A DNA stretch of 64,000 bases from Proteobacteria bacterium HN_bin10. GTDB lineage: Bacteria > Pseudomonadota > Alphaproteobacteria > Caulobacterales > Aquidulcibacteraceae. The translations under genes were made by a program, and so were the position numbers. The stretch's first letter is position 1, and each line of letters starts with the position of its first letter. The stretch spans positions 1 to 64,000 of the forward strand of contig LWDN01000012.1 in assembly GCA_002083515.1 (NCBI GenBank). The letters run 5' to 3'. Shown piece by piece: positions 50,490-60,160 of the stretch. The notes beneath the pieces are model-generated. The model searched no databases and had not been told where the DNA came from. It saw only the letters and a list, made by a program, of their open reading frames with translations.

Positions 50490-52316
50490 ATGTCCTCGGC
50501 GCAAGGCGATGATGGCGCGTCCGCATCGACGCGCCTCGGACGTATTCTGCTGGTCGATGACCAAGCGCAGAACCGCGACATGCTCGGCCGTAGGCTGGAG
50601 CGGCGCGGTTATGAAGTCGTTCAGCGCGAAACCGCGATCGGCATCGAGGAGGCGATCTCGACGCTCGACATCGAATTGGTTCTGCTTGACTGGATGATGC
50701 CCGAGCGTTCGGGGCTCGATGCGCTGCAGGGCATACGCCAACGTTTTGACGCCGAGCACGTGCCGGTCATCGTGGTGACGGCCCTCGACGACGGCGACAT
50801 CGTCTCCAAGGCGCTCGAGGGTGGCGCCAACGATTATGTCACCAAACCCATCGATTTGCGGGTTCTGACGGCGCGGATCAAAGCGCAGCTTGACCGTCGC
50901 CAAGCCGTGCTTGAGCTTGACGCCATTCGAGACAACCTCGAACGCACCGTCCAGCAGCGCACCCAAGATCTGGTCAGCGCCAACGAGACGCTCTCGGCTG
51001 AAATCAGCGAACGCGAAGCCGCGGAGGCGCGCGCCCAATCGCTGGCGCGGCACGATCCCTTGACCGGTCTCGCCAACCGCCGTCATTTTCTCGAAGAACT
51101 CGATCGCCGGCTTGCCCTGGTCGGGCCGGAAGACAACGCTTTCGCGCTTATGTTCGTCGACCTCGATCGTTTCAAGCCGATCAACGACGTCCACGGCCAC
51201 GCCATTGGCGATGATCTGCTGCAGGTGATCGCTACGCGTCTCACCAGTTGCATCCGCGAAGACAGCTTCGCCGCGCGCCTGGGCGGGGACGAGTTCGCAA
51301 TTCTGCTGGAAGGTCCCGGCGGTCGCGAGGCGATCGCCGCCGCTGCGCGTCGGATCCTGAACGAGCTGTCCGCGCCGATCCTGATCAACGGTTTGAAGCT
51401 CAGTGTCGGCGCCTCCATTGGCATCGCCTTGTGCCCGGAAGACAGTCGCAACTCCGCTGAACTGCTCCAGCGCGGCGACGCCGCCATGCTACGCGCGAAG
51501 GAGGATCGCGGCGCTTACAAGTTCTTCGATTCCTCGATCGACGAAGAGCTCAAGTCCAAGGCCGCGCTCGAAACCGAGTTGCGGGTCGCGATCCCCAACG
51601 GCGACATTATCCCGTACTTCCAGCCGGTGGTGCGCACCGACACGGGCGAACTTTCGGGCTTCGAGGTCTTGGCCCGCTGGCCGCACCGCGAGCGCGGGAT
51701 GATTTCGCCGGCCGTGTTCATTCCGGTGGCTGAGGACGCGGGCCTCGTCGACGCCATGTTCTGGGCGCTGTTTGCGCAGGCCTGCCGGCGCGCGCTCGAT
51801 GCGCCCGGTGAATTTGTGCTGGCGGTCAACATCTCGCCGAGCCAAGTGCGCGATCAATGGTTCCCCGAGAAGGTGCTAAGGACGCTGCGCGAAACCGGCT
51901 TCCCGGCGCAGCGGCTCGAAATTGAAGTCACCGAAAGCGCCATGATCGGCGACGTGGCGCGGGCGAAGTCCTCGCTGCTCTCACTCAAGAACCAGGGTGT
52001 CCGCATCGCGCTCGATGATTTTGGCACCGGCTATTCTTCGCTGTTCTTGCTGCGCGAACTGCCGATCGACAAATTGAAGATCGACCGCTCGTTCGTGGCG
52101 CGCATCACAACGGACCGCGAGAACGCCACCATCGTCGGCGCCCTCATCGGTTTGGGCAAAGCGCTCGGCTTGCAGGTGACGGCTGAGGGTGTGGAAGACG
52201 AAGCGACGGCCGAAGCGCTGCGCGCGATGGGCTGCGAGTTCGCCCAGGGCTTCCTTTATGGGCACGCGATCGAGTTGCCGCAGTACGCCGTGGCGTCGCT
52301 GCGCGCAGCCGGCTGA
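50490..52316 (+). CDS. REC-GGDEF-EAL c-di-GMP protein
   Basis: 608 aa. Receiver at 18-135 with phospho-Asp67 (LVLLDWMMPERSG). GGDEF domain about 185-350, signature GGDEF at 265-269 and hence probably an active cyclase. EAL domain about 360-605 with EVL (GFEVLARW), NISPSQ, EVTESAM, DDFGTGYSS, KLKIDRSF, TAEGVEDE and FAQGFLYG. A bifunctional or switching protein under phosphorelay control, following the kinase and receiver genes after a 122-bp gap. Confidence 0.94.
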   Translation: MSSAQGDDGASASTRLGRILLVDDQAQNRDMLGRRLERRGYEVVQRETAIGIEEAISTLDIELVLLDWMMPERSGLDALQGIRQRFDAEHVPVIVVTALDDGDIVSKALEGGANDYVTKPIDLRVLTARIKAQLDRRQAVLELDAIRDNLERTVQQRTQDLVSANETLSAEISEREAAEARAQSLARHDPLTGLANRRHFLEELDRRLALVGPEDNAFALMFVDLDRFKPINDVHGHAIGDDLLQVIATRLTSCIREDSFAARLGGDEFAILLEGPGGREAIAAAARRILNELSAPILINGLKLSVGASIGIALCPEDSRNSAELLQRGDAAMLRAKEDRGAYKFFDSSIDEELKSKAALETELRVAIPNGDIIPYFQPVVRTDTGELSGFEVLARWPHRERGMISPAVFIPVAEDAGLVDAMFWALFAQACRRALDAPGEFVLAVNISPSQVRDQWFPEKVLRTLRETGFPAQRLEIEVTESAMIGDVARAKSSLLSLKNQGVRIALDDFGTGYSSLFLLRELPIDKLKIDRSFVARITTDRENATIVGALIGLGKALGLQVTAEGVEDEATAEALRAMGCEFAQGFLYGHAIELPQYAVASLRAAG

Positions 52317-53063
52317 TTACGCCGCCTGATACGCAAACCAAACGTTCGGTTCGACATAGCGGCCCATGCCGCTCTTCAAATCGACCTTGACCGGCGCCAG
52401 TGCGCCGTCGATGGCGTAGTCGCCGCTCTTGTCGAACGTGCGCCCGGCCCACGCCTCCCAGAACGAGATCGGCTCCTCGACCACCATCGAGCGCGTGGCT
52501 TCGCCCACGATGCGGCCGCCGGCGGCAAGATGGCTGCGCAGCCAAGGATCGTAGGCACGGCCGTTGTCGTCGGTCCACGCGATGTACTCGTGCATCGGCA
52601 CTTCAGGGTGCATTGATTTTGAAGTCGGGCGAACCGGAATGACAACGCCTTCGAAGCCGCATTGTTCGGCCATGTCGCGCATCGCCTTGATCACTAGGCG
52701 CGCAAGGCCCTTCGAGCGGTGCACGCGCGGCACCGAGACGCCCAGGCCGCCAAGCATATTCGGCGCGACGTCCATGCGGCTCGCGGACTCGACGATCCAA
52801 TCCCAGCCGCCGGCAGGCAGCTTCGCCGGATCGGCGCAGAAGAAGGGCAGAGCGCAGCCGACGGCCACGGGGTAGCCGGTGTCCTCATCGACCAAGCAGA
52901 TTTGAAACTCGGCGAAGCGCTCGAGCAATTCGTCATAGTGCTTGAAGTGCGCACTGGTGAAGTTGAGGTAGCCCAGCGCGTTCCAGGCCGAGGCCTCAAT
53001 GGCCATGGCGGCGCGCTTCAGCGCGGGACTGTCGGCGCGCGTCTTCACGACGTACCGCGTCAT
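52317..53063 (-). CDS. GNAT-fold acyltransferase-like protein
   Basis: 248 aa from ATG 53063 (MTRYVVKTRAD). The acetyl-CoA-binding segment is recognisable at VPRVHRSKGLARLVIKAMRD, followed by FEGVVIPVRPTSKSMHPEVP. The N-terminal half (SAWNALGYLNFTSAHFKHYD) and C-terminal third are not like common GNATs, so the substrate may be large. Convergent with the REC-GGDEF-EAL gene, ending 1 bp from it. Confidence 0.72.
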   Translation of the reverse strand: MTRYVVKTRADSPALKRAAMAIEASAWNALGYLNFTSAHFKHYDELLERFAEFQICLVDEDTGYPVAVGCALPFFCADPAKLPAGGWDWIVESASRMDVAPNMLGGLGVSVPRVHRSKGLARLVIKAMRDMAEQCGFEGVVIPVRPTSKSMHPEVPMHEYIAWTDDNGRAYDPWLRSHLAAGGRIVGEATRSMVVEEPISFWEAWAGRTFDKSGDYAIDGALAPVKVDLKSGMGRYVEPNVWFAYQAA

Positions 53064-53285
53064 GTGGATGACCCCTGTCAGTTTGCGGCGCGCCGCCCCG
53101 CTCTTCCGGCCCACCCGGCGGTTGAGCTGCGCGCTGCGAGTTCCCTAACAAAGCGTAAATCAGAGTAAAAATCAAGTCCAATTCAGCGTTTACCAAACTT
53201 AACTGATATGGTTAACAGCCGAGCCATCAGGGCGGCTAACTTGCAATCAGGCATTATTAGCTCGTTTCACCCAAGTAAAACTGTG

Positions 53286-53362
53286 TCTTCAGGTAATATG
53301 TTATTCGCATTGCCGCGATAATATCTGAATTCGTGCGGCATGGGCGCCTATTTACCTGAAGA
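53286..53362. promoter_or_regulatory. AT-rich leader with 11-bp inverted repeat
   Basis: TCTTCAGGTAA (53286-53296) is the exact reverse complement of TTACCTGAAGA (53352-53362). The pair closes just before the start at 53371. The whole gap 53064-53370 is markedly AT-richer than the surroundings and contains two TTAAC half-sites at about 53201 and 53214, but nothing I can assign. It probably holds the promoters of both divergent genes and may fold into an RNA leader. Confidence 0.4.
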
Positions 53363-53370
53363 TAACCATA

Positions 53371-55671
53371 ATGGCACCGAGTTCTTCACCGACGGCATAC
53401 AGAAACAATCTGCAGCGTTTGACGCTGACGATTGGCGGCGCCTTGGCGTTCTTCGCGGCGCTGTTGTTGGCGGTGGTCGCGTACGCTGGCTGGTCGGCCA
53501 ACCGGGCGGCGGTGGAGCGCGAGCGGCAGCTTGTGGAGAACGCGCTCGATCAGGCGGTCAGCCGCGTCTTGAACGAGGAGAAGGCGATTGCCTGGTGGGA
53601 TGATGCGGTCATCAACGCACAACGTCGTCCGCTCGATCTCGAGTGGATCGAGACCAATATCGGGGTCTATTTCTACGAGACCTATGGCCATGACGAGATC
53701 TACATCGTCGATGGCGCCAACCGGCCGATTTACGCCAATGTAGCGGGCGGCCTGCAGGGCGATCCGACGGTTTCCTTCTCGAGCCACGCAGATGTGTTGA
53801 ACGAGGTCATCTCGGGCGCGCGCGGGGTCCCCAATCCGAGCCTGCGCGTGCGCGACGCCGCCTTTACCGCTGATCAGGAGCGCTATTCCTATTTGCTGGG
53901 CGCCAGCAACGCCGGGTGGTCGGCTCACATTCTGACCGTCGACGGCTTTCCGGCCGTCGTGAGCGCGATGGCGATCGTGCCGAGCGTGGATGCGTCCACG
54001 CTCGTTGGCGAACCGCACCTGATGGTCTCAGTGGTGCGCATCGACGAAGACTTCATGAATGCAGTGGGGCGCACGCTGCTGATGCCGGACCTTACATTCA
54101 GCGCCGATCCATCGAGCCATTCTGGGATGGTGTCGGAGGCCTTCTACGCCGACGACGGCAAAGCTCTGGGCTATCTCAGCTGGACGCCTCGTCAGCCTGG
54201 GCAGACGCTCTTGGTGTTCGTGTTGCCGTTGGTCGCACTCGGCGTGCTGCTGGCAGGCGCTTTGACTTGGCTGATGATTCAGCGCTTGAAACGCGCGTCG
54301 GGTGACCTGGCGGATCGCGAAGAACAATCACGCCATCAGGCGCTGCATGACTCGTTGTCGGGATTGCCCAATCGCCACCACTTCGTCGAACGGTTGCAGG
54401 AGGTGTTGGATCGTCTCGTTCAGACCAGAAACAACAGGCGGGTGTTCGTTGCCTACATCGATGTCGATCGCTTCAAGGACGTGAACGACACTATGGGTCA
54501 CGCGGCCGGAGACACGCTGATCATGGGCGTGGCCGCGCGGCTTCGCGATGCGCTGCCGCCGGAGGACTTCTTGTCTCGTTTCGGCGGCGACGAGTTCGCC
54601 GTGCTGCGCGAAGCTGACGATCCGCAAGCCGCGAGCGACCTGGCGGAGAGTTTGCGCAAAGCCTTCGAGCAGAGCTTTGATGTCTACGGCCAGCATATTC
54701 GCATGACTGCTTCCGTCGGCATCGCCATGGGGCCTGATCACGGGCTCTCGCCGCAAGAACTCATGCGCCACGCCGACATCGCGCTCTATGAAGGCAAGAA
54801 CCAGGGCCGCGACCGCGCCATGGTGTTCAGCGCCGAAATGGCGGCGGAAGTCGAGCAACGGCGCGAGGTCGAGCTAGAATTGCATGCCGCGCTCGAAGCA
54901 CGCGAACTGAAGCTGCATTATCAGCCGCTGGTTTCGTGCGCCAATGGGCGGGTTACGGGTGTGGAAGCGCTGCTGCGCTGGGCCCACCCGACCAAGGGGT
55001 ACATTTCGCCCGGCGTGTTCGTGCCGATCGCGGAGGAGGCCGGGCTGATGCCGGCGCTCGGCGCCTTCGTGCTCGATCGCGCCTTTGAAGAAGCCAAACG
55101 TTGGCCTGGGCTGGAGGTTTCGATCAACCTCTCGCCGGTGCAATTTCGCCACGTCGATCTGGTGGCGTTGCTGGAAGATTTGCTGGCCAGGCACGATATG
55201 GACGCAAGCCGCATCGTGCTCGAGGTCACCGAGGGCGTGTTGATGGAATCGACGGAGCGCAACCGTCAAATCCTCGAGGCCGTGCGCGGCCTCGGCTTCA
55301 AGATCGCGCTGGACGATTTCGGCACCGGCTATTCGTCGCTGCGTTATTTGTCGGACTTCCGCTTCGACAAGATCAAGATCGACCGCGCTTTCGTCACCGG
55401 CATCGATGAGCGAAAGCGGGCGATGACCATCATCCAGTCGGTGGTCACGCTTGGCCGCGGCTTGGGCATGGACATCGTGGCCGAAGGCGTCGAAACGGAG
55501 ACCGAGGCATCGGTCATGCGCCTGCTCGGGGTCACCGAGCTCCAGGGCTTCTTCTTCTCGCAAGCCGTGGCGCCTGGGGAAGTCGAGCGCCTGTGCAAGA
55601 GCTTGGAAGGCAGCGACCGCGACCAAGCGCCCACGGTCGACGCCGAACGACTCGCTCTGCGGCGCGGCTGA
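53371..55671 (+). CDS. CHASE4-GGDEF-EAL membrane c-di-GMP protein
   Basis: 766 aa. Helix 1 about 22-45, CHASE4 sensor about 55-285 (EEKAIAWWDDAVINAQRRPL; NIGVYFYETYGHDEIYIVDG), helix 2 about 290-308, GGDEF domain about 320-480 with GGDEF at 405-409, and EAL domain about 495-745 (GVEALLRW, INLSPVQ, EVTEGVL, DDFGTGYSSLRYLSD, KIKIDRAF, VAEGVETE, LQGFFFSQ). Both catalytic sets look intact. The sensor type is shared with the His-less kinase at 22035. Confidence 0.95.
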   Translation: MAPSSSPTAYRNNLQRLTLTIGGALAFFAALLLAVVAYAGWSANRAAVERERQLVENALDQAVSRVLNEEKAIAWWDDAVINAQRRPLDLEWIETNIGVYFYETYGHDEIYIVDGANRPIYANVAGGLQGDPTVSFSSHADVLNEVISGARGVPNPSLRVRDAAFTADQERYSYLLGASNAGWSAHILTVDGFPAVVSAMAIVPSVDASTLVGEPHLMVSVVRIDEDFMNAVGRTLLMPDLTFSADPSSHSGMVSEAFYADDGKALGYLSWTPRQPGQTLLVFVLPLVALGVLLAGALTWLMIQRLKRASGDLADREEQSRHQALHDSLSGLPNRHHFVERLQEVLDRLVQTRNNRRVFVAYIDVDRFKDVNDTMGHAAGDTLIMGVAARLRDALPPEDFLSRFGGDEFAVLREADDPQAASDLAESLRKAFEQSFDVYGQHIRMTASVGIAMGPDHGLSPQELMRHADIALYEGKNQGRDRAMVFSAEMAAEVEQRREVELELHAALEARELKLHYQPLVSCANGRVTGVEALLRWAHPTKGYISPGVFVPIAEEAGLMPALGAFVLDRAFEEAKRWPGLEVSINLSPVQFRHVDLVALLEDLLARHDMDASRIVLEVTEGVLMESTERNRQILEAVRGLGFKIALDDFGTGYSSLRYLSDFRFDKIKIDRAFVTGIDERKRAMTIIQSVVTLGRGLGMDIVAEGVETETEASVMRLLGVTELQGFFFSQAVAPGEVERLCKSLEGSDRDQAPTVDAERLALRRG

Positions 55672-55937
55672 TCTTCGCGTCTGTCCCCTGCTGCGCCGCA
55701 ATATCGAGAAATTTCGTGCCCTGCGGGTGTTGCGCAGGCGCGACAATCCCCATGCATGACCAGAGCCTTGGCGCCATGCGCCCGGCTATGGACAAAATTC
55801 CGATAAGTCGGCATGCCAACCCCAGTCGCGCTCGCCCCTGACCGGGCGGCGAAGGGAGGTCTGGGCGCAGCCGCAGGGGGCGCTCATGAGGCGGCTTGAG
55901 GCGCCGCCCGCCACCCGCAACAGGGGACGGAGCCGGG

Positions 55938-58900
55938 ATGCGGATCAAGCGCAGAATTCAACTCGCAAGCCTCGCCATGGCGATGGCGGGCGTTGGGACC
56001 GCGCACGCGGGCGACGTCACGATAACGACGGCGACGACCACGCCGCTGACCACCTCGAATCCAGATGGCAGCGCCGTCGCTGGCGATATCACGGTGGCCG
56101 ACGGTGGCTCGATCACGGTGACCGCGGGCCAGACCGCGATCACCGTCAACACCAGCAATGATGTGACGATCAATGGCCAGATCGCGTCGACAGACGCCAA
56201 CAACACGACGGGCATTCTTCTTCAGGGGGGCAACACCGGTAACATCGTCCAATCCGGCGTGATCAATCTTTCCGAGGGATTCACGCAGACAGACACTGAC
56301 AACGACGGCGATCTCGACGGAAACTTCGCGCAAGGCTCAGATCGGTACGGCATCTTTCTGCAAGCGGGGCCGACCTTTACCGGCAACATAACCGGCGATG
56401 GTCAAACCACTATTGAAGGCAACTCATCGGCGGCGGTGCGGTTAGATGCGCTGCTTACCGGTGACCTTAATTTGAGCGGGGCGACAAATGTCACGGGAGA
56501 AAACTCTTATGGCGTTGTAGTCAACTCGGGCGCGGGCGTCACCGGCGACGTGATCCTAACGGGCGCCATGGCGATCCGCGGCCAGAACAGCGTGGGTCTG
56601 CTCGTGAACGCGCCCGTGGGCGGCGAGGTGGCGCTGAGCGGCAGCTGGGCAATCACCGGCTATTCCACTCTGAACGCCATCAACAATCAGGCGAACTTGG
56701 ATGCTGACGATCTTGAGCAGGCTGGTTCAGGGGTGCACATTGGCGCCAGCGTTGCCAATGGCGTTACCCTGCGCGGCGTTGGGGTGGAGAACGACAATGA
56801 CGACGATGGCGATGGCCAACTCAATGAAGCTGACGACAACGCCGGGATATCGCTGAACCAGTTCGGCTCCGCGCCGGCGCTCTTCATCGGCGCCGACGGC
56901 TCCAACATCGTGATTGGTCCCAATGCCGACGGATTCGCCCTGCAGGTGCGCGGCGGGGTCGGCGCGGCGGGAGTTTATGATGGCATTTCGGCGACCGGGA
57001 TCAGAATACAGGGCGATGGTTTGGGTGCGACCGCCACTTTGACGGGCGGCATTGCAATCGATAACTCGTTGAGTGCGGTCGCCGCGGAGGCTGACGCGTA
57101 TTCGTTGGTCATTGGCGACGGGGCAATTGTCCCGCAAATACTCATCCGTGGAAGCGTGCGGACGAGCGTGACGTCTGACCCAGCGCAAACAAGCTACGGA
57201 ATCTTGTTAGACACCGGAGCGTCGGCGCCGACGCTGGTGAATACGGGCCTAATCAGCGCCAACTATTTCGGTGAGACTGGTGCGGCAGTTGCGATCCGAG
57301 ACCTCTCGGGCGCACTTACCACGATTACCAATTCCGGCCAGATCGCCGCTGCAATTGTTGCGACCGACGATGATCTCACCGATGATGTTCCCCCTCCGCC
57401 CGTCACCGGATCCGCGATCGCGATCGACGTATCGTCATCGAGCGCCGACGTGCTCTTGGAGCAGATCGCGCCGAGCGTATTCACGGATGATGATGCCGCC
57501 GACGACACCGTGGCGACTGCGGCGAGCATAGTCGGCGATATCCTCTTCGGTTCCGGCAATGACACGATCGACCTGTTGTCGGGCAGCATCTCGGGCGACG
57601 TGACCTTCGGGCTAGGCAACGACGTTTTCAACATCGACAACGGCGCCACCTTTTCGGGGCGCATCTCCGATGCGAATGGCACGCTGGTCATCAATGTCGT
57701 CGACGGCGCGTTGAACATCCAGGGCGGCGCCGTTAACATTGGGTCGGCTAGTTTCGGCGCAAATGCCGAACTGGGCGTTCTTCTTTCGAGCGTTCCGGCG
57801 GAGACAACGTTCATCGAGTCTACTGGTACAATAACGTTTCTTCCCGGCGCCAGCATCTCGCCTATCGTGCCGGCCGGTCTGCCGGTATCTGGCTCTCAGA
57901 TATTCTTGACCGCCAACGGCGGTCTCATTGGCGCCGCCAACGTCGTTGGACCGGCAACCGCGGCCAGCACTCCGTTCCTCTACGATCTCAGCATCGTCGT
58001 CGACGGCGGCGATCCGAATTCGCTCGCTGCGGTGTTCGATCTGAAGACCGCGGTCGATCTTGGCCTCTCGGCCAACCAGTCGATCGCTTACGACCCCATC
58101 CTGGCTGCGCTGCGCCTAGACCCGAACGCCTCGGCGGCGATGGCGGCGATCACCAGCGAGTATGAGTTCTTCGACGCCTACGAAGATCTGATGCCGAATT
58201 ACTCGTCGGCGTCGACCGAAATCGCGGCCACCGCGATTCAACAAATGCAGAGCGCCACCTCGAACCGCATGGCGGCGACGCGCATGCAGGGCTTGGATGA
58301 GGTATCCGTGTGGGGCCAAGAAATAGCCTATGGTCTCACCCGTGAACCCCCGAGCACCAATAGCCAGGAGTTCCGCGGCCAGGGCTTCGGGTTTGCGGGC
58401 GGCATCGACGGGCCCACCGACAACGGCGCCATGTTCGGCCTCTCGGGTTCGTTCCTGGCCACCGAGGTTGAGGAGCCGGGCCGTCCCGACGGCGAGATTT
58501 CCGCATGGTTCGCGCAGGCCAACGCCTATTACGCCACAGCGGTCGGCCCGATCGACCTCGACTTCATCGTTGGCGCCGGCGCTGGCAAGATGCAGTCGCG
58601 CCGCTTCGTTGAAATCGGCAACCCCGTCGCTTTCCGTGCGCTCTCGGAAGCCGATTGGCTCACCTACGAAGGTCACGGCGCGATCCGCGCCTCGGCGCCG
58701 ATGAGCGCTGGCTGGTTCACGCTGACGCCGCAGGCGGCGCTAACCTATGTGGCCATCAACGAAGACGGCTACACCGAAGAAGGTGGTGGCGCGGCGGTTG
58801 ATTACGAAGTCGATAGCGCCTTCTCGCAGCGTCTGTGGGGCGATGTGGGGCTCGAGCTTAGCGCGAACTGGGAGTTGGGCGGCAACAGCGTAATCTCGCC

Positions 58901-59144
58901 GCGCATCTATGGCGGCTACCGCGCCAATCTGATCGACGACGAGACCGAGCGCACCGTCCAGTTTGTGTCGGGCGGCTCGCCATTCACGCTGACCGACGAA
59001 GGCATTGGCGATGGCGCGCCGCTGGTTGGCATCGGCGTTGACGCCACCAATGGCTATTCGACCTTCTCTATCGGTTACGAGGGCGAGTTCGGCGACCAAG
59101 TCGAGCGCCACAGCCTCAACGCCGCGATCCGCTTCCGTTTCTGA
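55938..59144 (+). CDS. Autotransporter-barrel outer-membrane protein
   Basis: 1068 aa from ATG 55938. Signal peptide about 1-26 (ending GTAHAG). The passenger (about 27-780) is Gly/Asn/Thr-rich with beta-helix-like repeats, and includes two Asp-rich stretches, TDNDGDLDG and NDDDGDGQLNEADDN, that look like calcium-binding loops. The C-terminal 280 residues (VSVWGQEIAYGLTREPPSTN onwards) form the autotransporter beta barrel, closing with RFRF, a typical final aromatic. No protease triad or adhesion motif is evident. The 266-bp gap before it holds no gene. Confidence 0.9.
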   Translation: MRIKRRIQLASLAMAMAGVGTAHAGDVTITTATTTPLTTSNPDGSAVAGDITVADGGSITVTAGQTAITVNTSNDVTINGQIASTDANNTTGILLQGGNTGNIVQSGVINLSEGFTQTDTDNDGDLDGNFAQGSDRYGIFLQAGPTFTGNITGDGQTTIEGNSSAAVRLDALLTGDLNLSGATNVTGENSYGVVVNSGAGVTGDVILTGAMAIRGQNSVGLLVNAPVGGEVALSGSWAITGYSTLNAINNQANLDADDLEQAGSGVHIGASVANGVTLRGVGVENDNDDDGDGQLNEADDNAGISLNQFGSAPALFIGADGSNIVIGPNADGFALQVRGGVGAAGVYDGISATGIRIQGDGLGATATLTGGIAIDNSLSAVAAEADAYSLVIGDGAIVPQILIRGSVRTSVTSDPAQTSYGILLDTGASAPTLVNTGLISANYFGETGAAVAIRDLSGALTTITNSGQIAAAIVATDDDLTDDVPPPPVTGSAIAIDVSSSSADVLLEQIAPSVFTDDDAADDTVATAASIVGDILFGSGNDTIDLLSGSISGDVTFGLGNDVFNIDNGATFSGRISDANGTLVINVVDGALNIQGGAVNIGSASFGANAELGVLLSSVPAETTFIESTGTITFLPGASISPIVPAGLPVSGSQIFLTANGGLIGAANVVGPATAASTPFLYDLSIVVDGGDPNSLAAVFDLKTAVDLGLSANQSIAYDPILAALRLDPNASAAMAAITSEYEFFDAYEDLMPNYSSASTEIAATAIQQMQSATSNRMAATRMQGLDEVSVWGQEIAYGLTREPPSTNSQEFRGQGFGFAGGIDGPTDNGAMFGLSGSFLATEVEEPGRPDGEISAWFAQANAYYATAVGPIDLDFIVGAGAGKMQSRRFVEIGNPVAFRALSEADWLTYEGHGAIRASAPMSAGWFTLTPQAALTYVAINEDGYTEEGGGAAVDYEVDSAFSQRLWGDVGLELSANWELGGNSVISPRIYGGYRANLIDDETERTVQFVSGGSPFTLTDEGIGDGAPLVGIGVDATNGYSTFSIGYEGEFGDQVERHSLNAAIRFRF

Positions 59145-59238
59145 AGACACGGCGAACGGCGCGGTGGACCGTGTGGCGTATGCCATCCGAAGCTCGCGAA
59201 TGGAGCGCGCCGTCCGCCTACGCCAAGGTTTCGAAGGA

Positions 59239-59270
59239 CATCCTTCCCTCGCTATCGCGAGCGAAGGATG
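59239..59270. repeat. REP-like hairpin abutting the tRNA 3' end
   Basis: A 14-bp stem with one mismatch (59239-59252 with 59257-59270, loop TATC). The CTCGCTATCGCGAG core resembles a palindrome I associate with dispersed repeats of many GC-rich bacteria. It lies on the 3' side of the tRNA, its right arm sharing bases with the encoded CCA, and might help end or process the transcript. Confidence 0.55.
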
Positions 59271-59271
59271 G

Positions 59272-59344
<73 letters not shown>

Positions 59345-59424
59345 GGAATCGCGAAGGCCCGGACATAGGGGCATTGGCGTGCGCCGTCCAGTGCAGGGCG
59401 GCCACGCGCGAAGGAGTGTTGGCC

Positions 59425-60129
59425 ATGAACGGATTTGCCTGGGCGCTTGCCGGTTTCGTGCTGATCCACGTCGGGGTGTCCGCCACGGGACTGCGTGCGG
59501 CCTTGGTCAAGCGGATCGGCGAGGGGCCTTACCGGGGCCTGTTCTCGCTGGCCTCAGGGGCGCTGCTGGTTTGGCTGATTACCAGCTACGGGGCGATGCG
59601 GGGCGATCCGTTCGACCCGCTGAACCACAGCTTGTGGGCGCCGCCGGACTGGCTGCGTTGGCCGGCCTACGCGCTCATCCTGTTTGGGGTCAGCTTGGCG
59701 TTCGCCGGACTGCTCACGCCGGGGCCGACTTTGGCGGGTTTCGAGAAACGAGGCTTGGCGCAGGCCGAGCCGGCGAAGGGCGTTCTGCGGATCACGCGCC
59801 ACCCCTTCCTGTGGGGGGTGGCGCTCTGGGCGCTCGGGCACGCGCTGGTCAACGGCGAGCGCTTTGCGCTGATGCTGTTTGGCGCTCTGGGGCTGATGGT
59901 CGTGTTCGGCGCGCGGTCGATCGATCGCAAGGGTGCGGCGCGCGATCCCGAAGGCTGGGCGAAGTTCGAGGAGGCCACCTCCAACGTGCCGTTCATGGCC
60001 ATCACCCAGGGCCGTAACCGGCTCGATCTCGGCGAAATCTCCTGGCGTGGGCTGGTGGGGATTGCTGTAGCCCTGCTGATCGCTTGGCTGCATGGCCGCA
60101 TAATCGGCGTCGAGGCGTTTGCAACCTGA
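59425..60129 (+). CDS. NnrU-family membrane protein
   Basis: 234 aa from ATG 59425, with AAGGAG 8 bp upstream. Six or so membrane helices. Family wording: GFVLIHVGVSATGLRAALVK, GEGPYRGLFSLASGALLVWL and RITRHPFLWGVALWALGHAL (with the conserved RHP). NnrU is named from nitric-oxide/nitrite reduction clusters, but family members are widespread without one, as here; an isoprenoid or heme-modifying role is sometimes inferred. Function uncertain. Confidence 0.88.
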   Translation: MNGFAWALAGFVLIHVGVSATGLRAALVKRIGEGPYRGLFSLASGALLVWLITSYGAMRGDPFDPLNHSLWAPPDWLRWPAYALILFGVSLAFAGLLTPGPTLAGFEKRGLAQAEPAKGVLRITRHPFLWGVALWALGHALVNGERFALMLFGALGLMVVFGARSIDRKGAARDPEGWAKFEEATSNVPFMAITQGRNRLDLGEISWRGLVGIAVALLIAWLHGRIIGVEAFAT

Positions 60130-60160
60130 CCTTAATCCGGTTGGGTTCACAAACGATCCC

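Noticed and set aside
53195..53222. TTAAC half-sites upstream of the CHASE4-GGDEF-EAL gene as a CtrA box
   Set aside because: Spacing between TTAA elements is 9, not 7; noted only as part of an AT-rich region.
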